This document shows positions 1 through 5,582 of a DNA stretch of 5,582 nt, piece by piece. The DNA comes from Actinomycetes bacterium (GTDB lineage Bacteria > Actinomycetota > Acidimicrobiia > Acidimicrobiales > Acidimicrobiaceae): contig JAJYVK010000127.1 of NCBI GenBank assembly GCA_021792075.1, forward strand, positions 1 to 5,582. The letters run 5' to 3'. A program made the position numbers and the translations under genes. Positions within the stretch are counted from its first letter, which is position 1; every line of letters starts with the position of its first letter. The notes below the pieces were generated by a model. It ran no database searches, was not told the DNA's origin, and worked only from the letters and a program-made list of their open reading frames with translations.

Positions 1-609
1 GCTATGGGCACGATTGGACAGGACAGCGAGACAATTGCAGACTGCAAAGACCTCTTCGTCAAGGAGATGTCGATCGAGTCCAACATCGATCCGGACATAA
101 TATCCGCGGTTTTGGCGGTCGTTGCATCCAATGGAGACGAAGCGGAGTTTGCCTTCATCCTCGACCGGTACCGCCACCCATCGACCCCACAGGAGGAGAA
201 CCGATATCTGATGGCCCTGGCCCTGTTCAAATCTCCGGAGCTGATCAAGAAGGTTCTTTCAATGACACTTGGCGAGATCCGCAGCCAAAACGGACCATTC
301 GTGATTGCCAGCCTTCTGAGCGGACGTGAGTCAGGAGCTCTCGCCTGGAGCTTCATTGCCGAAAACTGGGAAGCTTTGCTCGTGAGATTCCCGGAAAACA
401 CGATTCCGCGAATGCTATCTGGTATCACCGCACTCGTCTCAGACGAGTCGCACTACCTCGAGCATGAGATCCGAACCTTCTTCGAGACACACGCCGTTCC
501 CACTGGCGAGAAGAGCCTAAAGCAGACGCTAGAGAGATATGCGGTCAACCTTGCCTTCAGAAAGAGTCTGAACCAATCCGAACTCTTGGGACAACGCGTG
601 GACAACTGA
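1..609 (+). CDS. M1-family metalloaminopeptidase, C-terminal fragment (5' end outside window)
   Basis: This is the last ~200 residues of an M1 zinc aminopeptidase, an enzyme that removes N-terminal residues from peptides in the cytosol. The visible part matches the ERAP1-like C-terminal helical-repeat domain. Counting from the ATG at position 4, it shows the NGDEAEF segment (43-49), TPQEENRYL (61-69), a W-x6-W pair in WSFIAENW (115-122), and the terminal FFETHAVPTGEKSLKQTLER stretch (159-178), which resembles FFESHPAPSAERTIQQCCE in puromycin-sensitive aminopeptidase. The catalytic HExxH and GAMEN motifs are not in the window. The frame is open to the left edge, and the ATG at 4 falls in the middle of a conserved segment, so it is almost certainly internal rather than a start. 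It ends in TGA at 607-609. No hairpin with a T-tract follows, and the gap to the next gene is short. The family call is confident; the exact subfamily is not. Confidence 0.85.
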   Translation, partial: AMGTIGQDSETIADCKDLFVKEMSIESNIDPDIISAVLAVVASNGDEAEFAFILDRYRHPSTPQEENRYLMALALFKSPELIKKVLSMTLGEIRSQNGPFVIASLLSGRESGALAWSFIAENWEALLVRFPENTIPRMLSGITALVSDESHYLEHEIRTFFETHAVPTGEKSLKQTLERYAVNLAFRKSLNQSELLGQRVDN

Positions 610-688
610 CCCCGACGACGCTAACCAACCACGAATCGTCCCGTATTCTGTGTCGCCCTTTAATTCGCAGCGGCGTGTTGGATCACCT

Positions 689-692
689 GGAG
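689..692 (+). promoter_or_regulatory. Shine-Dalgarno-like GGAG for the Methyltransf_24 gene
   Basis: GGAG lies 11 nt before the ATG at 704. It is the only SD-like sequence near a possible start of this gene; the upstream GTG at 650 follows a pyrimidine-rich stretch with none. The long spacer makes this moderate evidence. Confidence 0.4.
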
Positions 693-703
693 ATTTCAGA
701 GAC

Positions 704-1366
704 ATGATCGATAGTGAACTCCCACACTACCTGGCTCTCTCACTTAGCCGCAATAAGGAACTGATAAGAGCCACGAAGGGTTTCATGCCTCCCGACGAAG
801 GAACGGGGTTGGCTTTGTCACTTCATCACTGTGAGCTTCCCAGCTTCCTTCCCGCCGTTGAGATTGGATCATATGCCGGGCTCTCCGCAATTTATCTGGG
901 CATCGTAGCCAAGGAGCAGGGCAGGCTGCTCATCTCCGTTGATCATCACCACGGCTCAGAGGAGAATCAGCCCGGATGGGAGCACCACGATGCAAGCCTT
1001 ATAGATCCGGTGTCAGGGAGAATGGACACTCTATACCTGTTCCGGCGGACCATCGAGCTCGCTGGACTTGTCGATTCTGTTGTCACCGTCGCAGCTGACT
1101 CGAAAAGATTCGCAAGCGTCTATCCCGGCAAGATAGCCTTTCTTTTCATTGACGGAGGCCATGGCATGGATCAAGCCCAAGACGACTTCAACAGCTGGGT
1201 CCCCAAGATAGCACCAAGTGGCTTTCTCGCAATACATGACGTCTTTGCTGATCCAGCTCTGGGTGGACGCGCACCGTTCCTTGTCTATCAGAAAGCACTG
1301 GCAAACGGATTCAAAGAGATCATGGTTCAGGGAAGCCTCAGGGTCATGAGAAAAGACCCAGAATAG
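704..1366 (+). CDS. Methyltransf_24-type class I SAM-dependent methyltransferase
   Basis: Likely O-methyltransferase of the CmcI/rhamnosyl-O-methyltransferase type (Methyltransf_24), 220 aa from the ATG at 704. The SAM-binding motif is VEIGSYAG (52-59), and the second strand ends in VD at 79-80. A His-rich loop with HHHGSEENQPGWEHHD (81-96) follows, then LFIDGGH (147-153) and IHDVF (177-181). Asp80, Asp150, His178 and Asp179 could bind SAM or a divalent metal, as in Mg-dependent relatives; this is inference. A GTG at 650 would add 18 residues, but it has no Shine-Dalgarno sequence. ATG 704 has GGAG at 689-692 (spacer 11, slightly long), and the conserved-looking sequence begins just after it. 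No convincing promoter was seen in the 94-bp gap. It is convergent with the toroid gene, and their tails overlap by 23 bp. The acceptor is unknown; the neighbours suggest a sugar or a glycosylated metabolite. Confidence 0.85.
   Translation: MIDSELPHYLALSLSRNKELIRATKGFMPPDEGTGLALSLHHCELPSFLPAVEIGSYAGLSAIYLGIVAKEQGRLLISVDHHHGSEENQPGWEHHDASLIDPVSGRMDTLYLFRRTIELAGLVDSVVTVAADSKRFASVYPGKIAFLFIDGGHGMDQAQDDFNSWVPKIAPSGFLAIHDVFADPALGGRAPFLVYQKALANGFKEIMVQGSLRVMRKDPE
1344..1366. other. Tail-to-tail 23-bp overlap of convergent coding sequences
   Basis: The toroid gene's stop (TGA on the minus strand, 1344-1346) lies inside the last codons of the Methyltransf_24 gene, whose TAG is at 1364-1366. The final seven codons of each gene are therefore encoded on opposite strands of the same DNA. 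There is no intergenic space for a terminator, so transcripts from both sides must run into the opposite gene. Confidence 0.85.
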
Positions 1367-2381
1367 TTGCGCCAATGCTGCCGCTGGCTTTTCCTGTGAG
1401 CACATAGCTCGAGATCAGGACTGCTGCCACCGAATAGGAGGACTGCTCGAGATGTGGAAATGACACGCCTGTCGGTCTGACCACACCGGTCAGATATCCA
1501 CCATTGGCTCCGCGAAAACGATCAAGTGTCAGATATACCTCCTGTGAGAGCACCTCCTCTCCTTCCAAATGAAGCGCCATAGCCGTTTCAGCAGTCTCGG
1601 CCGCAGTAAACCAGTCATTCGGTGAAATACAGCGCACGCCCCAGTCAGGAAGGTAGAACCTGTCAAGAAAAGCCCTGGAGAGACTCTCTGAATCGGCGAT
1701 CCCTCCCATCCGCGGATAGTAGTGATCCATGGCCCACCCCGATGTGTCTGCGTAGGGGCCAGCCAGATCCGCTACCGACTGGCTGAGAAGCTCCCTGGAA
1801 TCCAGATACCGGCCGCCCCCGCCCCTTCCATGACGTTCGCTGAGTTCTGCCGCAATAGCAAGGGAATCACATATAGACGACGATGCGGCGACGAGAGAGG
1901 TCGGATAACCCTCACCGCGGGGATCAACCGCCCAAGGGATCGACCCATCAGCTCTTTGATGCTCCACAACTCGGTCGATCGCCGTCAGAACCATATCTAC
2001 GTACGGTTCGATGTCAGCTTTGCTGCTGACGATCCTGTCCAGAACTGATACTAGAACCACCGGGTAGCAGCAGGTGTTGGTGTCCCTCCGGGGTTCTGCC
2101 ACTCCCTGTGTCATGTAGAAATGACACCAGGTGCCATCGGCATTTTGCATGCGTGAAAGCCACCTGAGCCCGGCCAAAGCTTCCTCTACCCTTCCTCCGA
2201 GAGCGAGTGCGATCATGGCTTCGGTGTGGTTCCACGGATCAGCCCGTCCCCCTTCGAACCACGGAATCATTCCGGAACTTTGTTGAAGCGAGGCCAAAAA
2301 ATCCAGGGAGGACGTGAGATCTACGTCGTCCATCAGTGAGTCGATGCGGCTGCTAAAGATCACCTGCCTCCTTTCTGGCAT
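1344..2381 (-). CDS. Alpha/alpha-toroid protein of the prenyltransferase / squalene-cyclase-like fold, chemistry unknown
   Basis: A 345-aa soluble protein with recurring Q-x2-3-G-x-(I/W/Y) elements like degenerate QW repeats: QQSSGMIPW (33-41), QNADGTW (79-85), QRADGSIPW (142-150) and GANGGYLTG (291-299). Such repeats mark alpha/alpha toroids (squalene cyclases, prenyltransferases), and databases tend to call this type 'prenyltransferase'. The class II cyclase DxDD motif is absent. Candidate cavity residues are DPWNH (48-52), RRDTN (98-102), MDHYYP (218-223), TAAETAE (259-265) and Glu312. No signal peptide or membrane helix is evident; 187-190 is a Gly run. The neighbouring GT4 and methyltransferases make a sugar- or lipid-modifying role plausible, including epimerase- or hydrolase-like chemistry, since that fold class is shared. 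The start is uncertain: ATG 2381 has only a weak upstream purine run, GTG 2363 has a strong but very close SD, and ATG 2333 has none. The gene overlaps the upstream methyltransferase and is probably translationally coupled to it. Confidence 0.78.
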   Translation of the reverse strand: MPERRQVIFSSRIDSLMDDVDLTSSLDFLASLQQSSGMIPWFEGGRADPWNHTEAMIALALGGRVEEALAGLRWLSRMQNADGTWCHFYMTQGVAEPRRDTNTCCYPVVLVSVLDRIVSSKADIEPYVDMVLTAIDRVVEHQRADGSIPWAVDPRGEGYPTSLVAASSSICDSLAIAAELSERHGRGGGGRYLDSRELLSQSVADLAGPYADTSGWAMDHYYPRMGGIADSESLSRAFLDRFYLPDWGVRCISPNDWFTAAETAETAMALHLEGEEVLSQEVYLTLDRFRGANGGYLTGVVRPTGVSFPHLEQSSYSVAAVLISSYVLTGKASGSIGATILGLFS

Positions 2382-3069
2382 AGATTACCAGGCTCTTTCC
2401 ACCCAGTGGATTGAGAAGCCTTTCCAGAATTGCAGTTAACTTAGGCTTCTTTGTGATATCCCAGACGAGGAATCGGTGATACATCCGATAGAAAATCGAC
2501 TCCGTGTTGTCCACTCCCACCAGGCACCGGATCAGCCAATAAGGCGTGTGAAGTGCGTGGGCATGATGCGCTGCAAATACTCCAAACCCCGCTTTTTCAG
2601 CCAAATTGATAACTTGCGAACGGCGATAGATGCGAATATGGCCCCCAGGCGCATTGTGATACTCCGACGAGATCTGCCAATATATAGACTCAGGCAGGAA
2701 ACGGGGCACCGTTACACATATCGTGCCACCAGGCTTCATTACCCTTGCTATCTCGCACATGACAGCTGTGTCATCCGCTATGTGCTCGAATACCTCAGAG
2801 GCAATAACTATATCGAACAACCCGTCGCGAAAGGGAAGCGCCATGCCGGATGCCTGAACAGCGAAGCCGATTCCGTTTCCCGGGCTGTCAGAGGCCAGCA
2901 CCTTGAAAAAATCAGGCGCATTTTCGATCTCATCGAACGAAATATCTACCGCTGCCACATTTGCGCCCTGAGTGACCGCCCAAAATGCGTGCCTGCCAGC
3001 TCCGGCTCCAAAATCAAGCACGAGCTTTCCTCGGATCTCGCCGATTTTAGACGCTCTAACAGTGAGCAT
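2353..3069 (-). CDS. Class I SAM-dependent methyltransferase (Methyltransf_11 type) with a long C-terminal extension
   Basis: A 238-aa enzyme predicted to transfer a methyl group from SAM. It shows motif I VLDFGAGAGRHAF (17-29), an acidic strand-2 end AAVDIS (39-44), ALPFRDGLFDIVIASEVFEHI (77-97, motifs II/III), and MKPGG plus TVPRFLPE (111-127). After the Rossmann core come about 100 residues with HHAHALHTPYW (168-178), a WDI element (203-205) and NPLGGKSLVIY (220-230). This tail appears family-specific and probably forms the acceptor site. The ATG at 3069 is chosen because GGAAG sits 6 nt upstream. A TTG two codons earlier would touch that site directly. The gene starts 26 nt after the GT4 stop and overlaps the toroid gene, so it is mid-operon. 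No membrane segment is visible. The substrate is unknown; the context suggests a product or intermediate of the GT4 enzyme. Confidence 0.88.
   Translation of the reverse strand: MLTVRASKIGEIRGKLVLDFGAGAGRHAFWAVTQGANVAAVDISFDEIENAPDFFKVLASDSPGNGIGFAVQASGMALPFRDGLFDIVIASEVFEHIADDTAVMCEIARVMKPGGTICVTVPRFLPESIYWQISSEYHNAPGGHIRIYRRSQVINLAEKAGFGVFAAHHAHALHTPYWLIRCLVGVDNTESIFYRMYHRFLVWDITKKPKLTAILERLLNPLGGKSLVIYARKEAGDL
2367..2373 (-). promoter_or_regulatory. Strong Shine-Dalgarno AAGGAGG at the methyltransferase/toroid gene junction
   Basis: On the minus strand AAGGAGG is followed by CAG and then GTG (2361-2363), which is in frame with the toroid protein (codon 7 of the longest form). The 3-nt spacer is shorter than usual. 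The site lies inside the last codons of the upstream methyltransferase, whose TAG is at 2353-2355. With the GTG start the two genes would overlap by 11 nt, which is typical of coupled translation. Confidence 0.5.
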
Positions 3070-3075
3070 CAGCAA

Positions 3076-3080
3076 CTTCC
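3076..3080 (-). promoter_or_regulatory. Shine-Dalgarno GGAAG deciding the methyltransferase start
   Basis: On the minus strand GGAAG is followed by a 6-nt spacer (TTGCTG) and the ATG at 3067-3069. It favours this ATG over the in-frame TTG at 3073-3075, which would abut the SD with no spacer. Confidence 0.6.
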
Positions 3081-3095
3081 ATCGGTCGAGACACC

Positions 3096-4370
3096 TTACC
3101 GCTCACCACGGGCCGCCAAAAGTTCAAGATAGTTCCGCTCGGTCGCCCTAGCCGTCTCGCTCCAGGTGAATCGGCTCATGACCCTCTCAAGCCCGTTCCT
3201 CCCGATCTCGTCGCGCAGAACGGCGGAATCCAGTCCTTCAAGTATCTTTTTCGCAAGATCCAACGGATCGCCGGCACGAGCAATCAACGCCGTCTGCCCA
3301 TCGCTTCCAACTACCTCCGGCAGCGCCCCACCGTCCGTTGCCACGACCGGAGCGCCGCAAGCCATGGCTTCGACAGCGGGAAGAGAAAATCCCTCGTAGA
3401 GCGAGGGAACAACGGCAAGATCCGCTCGATTGTAAAGCTGGATCATCTGGTCGCGGCTGACGACGCCTGCGAAGTGCACGCAGCTATCAAGGCCCAATTG
3501 AGCAACCCTCGAGGGAAGCTTCGACTCCCGATTGGGACGGCCCATTATTATCAAACGTGCCTTGGTCTCCAGGCTCCTCACCTCTGCCATGGCCTCAACG
3601 AGCACGTGAAGCCCTTTCAAAGGCACATCTGCACTGGCCGTGGTGACGATCAGGCCTCGCTCCCTAGTCATGCCTGGAAGCGGCTTGAAAACAGACGTGT
3701 CGACGCCGATGGGCACAACCTTCGATCTGTCGAGACTAACGCCCATATATTTGAAAAGATCTCTTCGGGCAGTCTCTGAGACTGTGAGCACCCTCTCCAA
3801 TTGCCTAGCCACCTCAACCTGCATTTTTACGAATCCGTACCAGCGAAACGCGCCAAATTTCGCCTTCGAACCCTTGGCGTGCTCGATCGCCAGCCGCCTG
3901 TCCACCGTAATTGGATGGTGGATGGATCCGATCACCGGCCATCCCTTAGAGGCTAGCCTCAAAATGGACCACGAAAGTGACTGGTTGTCATGTATAAGAT
4001 CAAAGTCCTGGCGGCGCGAGACCAGAGCTTTCTCCAGCCTCCAACCGAAGCTCCTAGGCTCCGGAAAGCCTCCAGTTGCCATTATGGCAAACTCGGAAAG
4101 ATCCTCAAGTGAGCGAAACTCACCGAGCTTTGGAACTCTGAACGGATCTTCAAAGCGATATAGATCGAGTGATGGGATTCGATTCAACTTAACAAGAAAA
4201 GGAGCCAGATCCGGATAGGGCTGTCCGGAAAATACCTCTACCCGATGGCCCCGCTTCGCAAGCTCTTCGGATAGGTGTTTCGTGTAGACGCCCTGACCGC
4301 CGGAGTGCGGATTACCACGATAAACACACAGGGCGATTCTAAGAGGCTCGATGTCGCTCGAATGATTCAT
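3096..4370 (-). CDS. GT4-family glycosyltransferase (GT-B fold)
   Basis: A 424-aa retaining glycosyltransferase that transfers a sugar from a nucleotide-sugar donor. The N-terminal Rossmann domain has GGQGVYTKHLSEELAKRGH (24-42), where the Gly-rich loop contacts the donor phosphates in this family, and FDLIHDNQ (123-130) with His151/His152. The C-terminal domain has VVPIGVD (218-224), a conserved Lys at 252 in PLKGL, and the GT4 signature E-x7-E at Glu326/Glu334 within EGFSLPAVEAMACG, followed by PVVATDGGALPEVV. Length is normal and no transmembrane helix is seen. The ATG at 4370 is preferred over a TTG at 4427 because the latter would overlap the Nramp gene by 53 bp, while ATG 4370 sits 4 nt after its stop. 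Its SD is weak: GGGTGG about 10 nt upstream. The acceptor cannot be told from sequence. Co-operonic methyltransferase and toroid genes point to a modified glycoside or glycolipid. Confidence 0.9.
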   Translation of the reverse strand: MNHSSDIEPLRIALCVYRGNPHSGGQGVYTKHLSEELAKRGHRVEVFSGQPYPDLAPFLVKLNRIPSLDLYRFEDPFRVPKLGEFRSLEDLSEFAIMATGGFPEPRSFGWRLEKALVSRRQDFDLIHDNQSLSWSILRLASKGWPVIGSIHHPITVDRRLAIEHAKGSKAKFGAFRWYGFVKMQVEVARQLERVLTVSETARRDLFKYMGVSLDRSKVVPIGVDTSVFKPLPGMTRERGLIVTTASADVPLKGLHVLVEAMAEVRSLETKARLIIMGRPNRESKLPSRVAQLGLDSCVHFAGVVSRDQMIQLYNRADLAVVPSLYEGFSLPAVEAMACGAPVVATDGGALPEVVGSDGQTALIARAGDPLDLAKKILEGLDSAVLRDEIGRNGLERVMSRFTWSETARATERNYLELLAARGER

Positions 4371-4374
4371 GTAG

Positions 4375-5582
4375 CTACAGCCACCCAATGACCGTCTGAA
4401 TGAGAAGCACCGATGAAAGGGCGGCAATCCCGACTACGACCACTGCAGCAACCTTCCTAAAAATTCGTCCGTTCACCGCGTCTCCAAGAATGCTCGTCCT
4501 GTTGGATAGAACCACAATAAACGTGAGGATAATTGGGGTCAGCAGGCCTTGAAGCACCTGCGTGAATATCAAAAGGGTGATCAAATTGACAGGCACGAGG
4601 GAAACGGCCGCGCCCAGCAGGACCTGGGCAGAGAAGAGCCCCAAGAACAAAGGCGCCTGCCTGAACTTTCGAGAGACCGACCTTTCAACCCCAAGGGCCT
4701 CGGCGATCGCATACGAGGTGGAAAGAGGCACCACAGCCCCAGCCAGCGCTGATGCACCAAGCAAGCCGATTGCAAAAAGTATCACCGCATCGGAGCCCGC
4801 CACGGGCTTAAGTGCCAGAGCAGCCTGCTTGGCAGACTGCAGCGGTCCGGTTCCTCCTATGGCCGCAGCGGTGGCAATGATAATGAAGATAGAGATGATG
4901 TTGGCAAATATCGCACCGCCGACAGCATCGGCACGTTCCAGAGGGTACTCATCGGGCGAAATGCCTCTGTCCACTACACCCGCTGCGGCATAAACCTGCA
5001 TGTACGGCGAAATAGTAGTTCCTATGAGGGCAACACCAAGGAATATGAAGCTCTGAGAGGCTATAAAGTGCGGAAATACCGTCTGGGTGACCACCTTGTG
5101 CCAGTCGGGGTGCCCGACCACGGCTGCTATCGGATAGGCGAAGAACGCAAGCGACATCACCAAAAAGACGCGTTCCGCGTAGCGATAAGTTCCAAATAGC
5201 ACGAGTCCCCATATGAGTATGGCTGACATCGGGATAGAAAGATAGCGGGACACCCCGAACAGCTGGAATGCCGCTCCAATACCAGCAAACTCGGAAACCA
5301 CTAAACCTATATTCGATGCCGTCAACGCGATCATCGCCAGCCCAGCTAACCTGATCGAGAACTCCTCACGGATCAGTGCTGCCAAACCCTTGCCGCTGAA
5401 CACTCCGAGACGTGCCGACATCTCCTGAACAACGACGAGGCCGATGGTCACCAGGACCATGAAGAAAAGGGTCCGATAGCCGAACTGCGAGCCAGCTGAC
5501 GAATATGTCGCTATACCGCCCGCGTCGTTTCCAGCATTAGCAGCTATAAGACCCGGCCCTGCGGCAGCTAGGTAGACCCAGA
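4375..5582 (-). CDS. Divergent Nramp-family (SLC11-like) metal transporter, N-terminus outside window
   Basis: An integral inner-membrane protein, 401 codons visible, open to the right edge. The frame continues upstream of the ATG at 5460 into GPGLIAANAGNDAGG, IATYSSAGSQFGYR and LFF, which align with Nramp helix 1, so that ATG is internal. Further Nramp features are QEMSARLGVFSGKGLAALIRE (after helix 1, residues 12-32 from that ATG), SNIGLVVSEFAGIGAAFQLFG (helix 3) and many hydrophobic helices. The canonical helix-1 metal site DPGN is replaced by DAGG (codons at 5515-5526). The helix-6 AxxMPH is replaced by TTISPY, with Ser where Met normally binds metal (codon 5008-5010). It therefore belongs to a non-canonical branch; some Nramp-related proteins without the Met carry Mg2+. 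The substrate is unproven. Only 4 nt separate its stop from the glycosyltransferase ATG, so the two are probably cotranscribed. Confidence 0.85.
   Translation of the reverse strand, partial: WVYLAAAGPGLIAANAGNDAGGIATYSSAGSQFGYRTLFFMVLVTIGLVVVQEMSARLGVFSGKGLAALIREEFSIRLAGLAMIALTASNIGLVVSEFAGIGAAFQLFGVSRYLSIPMSAILIWGLVLFGTYRYAERVFLVMSLAFFAYPIAAVVGHPDWHKVVTQTVFPHFIASQSFIFLGVALIGTTISPYMQVYAAAGVVDRGISPDEYPLERADAVGGAIFANIISIFIIIATAAAIGGTGPLQSAKQAALALKPVAGSDAVILFAIGLLGASALAGAVVPLSTSYAIAEALGVERSVSRKFRQAPLFLGLFSAQVLLGAAVSLVPVNLITLLIFTQVLQGLLTPIILTFIVVLSNRTSILGDAVNGRIFRKVAAVVVVGIAALSSVLLIQTVIGWL

Noticed and set aside
4..609. Stand-alone 201-aa hypothetical protein starting at ATG 4
   Set aside because: The frame is open to the left edge and the sequence is the C-terminal domain of M1 aminopeptidases, so this is a truncated view of a larger gene, not a small protein.
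631..639. ACGA-A-TCGT inverted repeat as a terminator after the aminopeptidase gene
   Set aside because: A 4-bp stem with a 1-nt loop cannot form a real hairpin, and no T-tract follows.
644..649. TATTCT as a -10 promoter element for the Methyltransf_24 gene
   Set aside because: It matches the consensus at only four of six positions and has no -35-like hexamer at a suitable distance.
1031..1405. Minus-strand open frame (124 codons) opposite the Methyltransf_24 gene
   Set aside because: It overlaps conserved motifs of the plus-strand enzyme and the end of the toroid gene, and its Cys/Trp-scattered product matches nothing.
2319..2330. Asp-rich DDVD near the toroid protein N-terminus as a class II cyclase DxDD motif
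   Set aside because: The order is wrong (DDxD), it sits in the poorly conserved N-terminal tail, and it precedes the first repeat, unlike the central DxDD of squalene-hopene cyclases.
2476..3132. Long plus-strand open frame (218 codons) opposite the class I methyltransferase
   Set aside because: It is antisense to a gene with clear SAM-binding motifs, is rich in Arg/Ile/His, and shows no domain motif or SD. It is a shadow frame.
3640..4218. Plus-strand open frame (192 codons) opposite the glycosyltransferase
   Set aside because: The minus strand carries an unmistakable GT4 protein here. The plus-strand product is Ser/Arg-rich with no recognisable features.
4375..5460. Complete 361-aa transporter starting at ATG 5460
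   Set aside because: Forty more in-frame codons upstream encode the Nramp helix-1 region, so this ATG is internal and the gene continues beyond the window.

Overview
The window carries six genes packed almost without gaps: two on the plus strand at the left and four on the minus strand filling the rest. Moderate-to-high GC, frequent GTG/TTG start candidates, and the kinds of protein encoded (M1 aminopeptidase, a GT4 / methyltransferase / toroid cassette, a divergent Nramp transporter) suggest a member of the Actinomycetota, perhaps an Acidimicrobiia-like lineage. That placement rests on remembered resemblance of the proteins and is tentative. No rRNA, tRNA, CRISPR array, insertion sequence or phage gene was seen.

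Plus strand, left side. Positions 1-609 are the 3' end of an M1-family (ERAP1/PSA/PepN-like) metalloaminopeptidase; only the C-terminal helical domain is visible and the catalytic part lies outside the window. After a gap of about 94 bp comes a Methyltransf_24-type SAM-dependent methyltransferase (704-1366).

Minus strand, read right to left. A divergent Nramp-family transporter, cut off by the right edge (4375 to beyond 5582), is followed 4 nt later by a GT4 glycosyltransferase (3096-4370). After 26 nt comes a class I methyltransferase (2353-3069), and overlapping its end an alpha/alpha-toroid protein of the prenyltransferase/squalene-cyclase-like fold (1344-2381). The spacing implies one transcript. 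The toroid gene ends tail-to-tail inside the Methyltransf_24 gene, with a 23-bp overlap.

Taken together, the two methyltransferases, the GT4 enzyme and the toroid protein look like a small biosynthetic cassette that glycosylates and methylates an unidentified soluble or lipid-linked acceptor. None of the four shows a signal peptide or clear membrane segment, so all are probably cytosolic or peripheral at the membrane. I cannot name the product. The toroid enzyme lacks the DxDD acid motif of class II terpene cyclases, so its usual label 'prenyltransferase' should not be taken literally. The Nramp protein has lost the classical DPGN and MPH metal-site motifs, so its substrate is probably not simply Mn2+/Fe2+.
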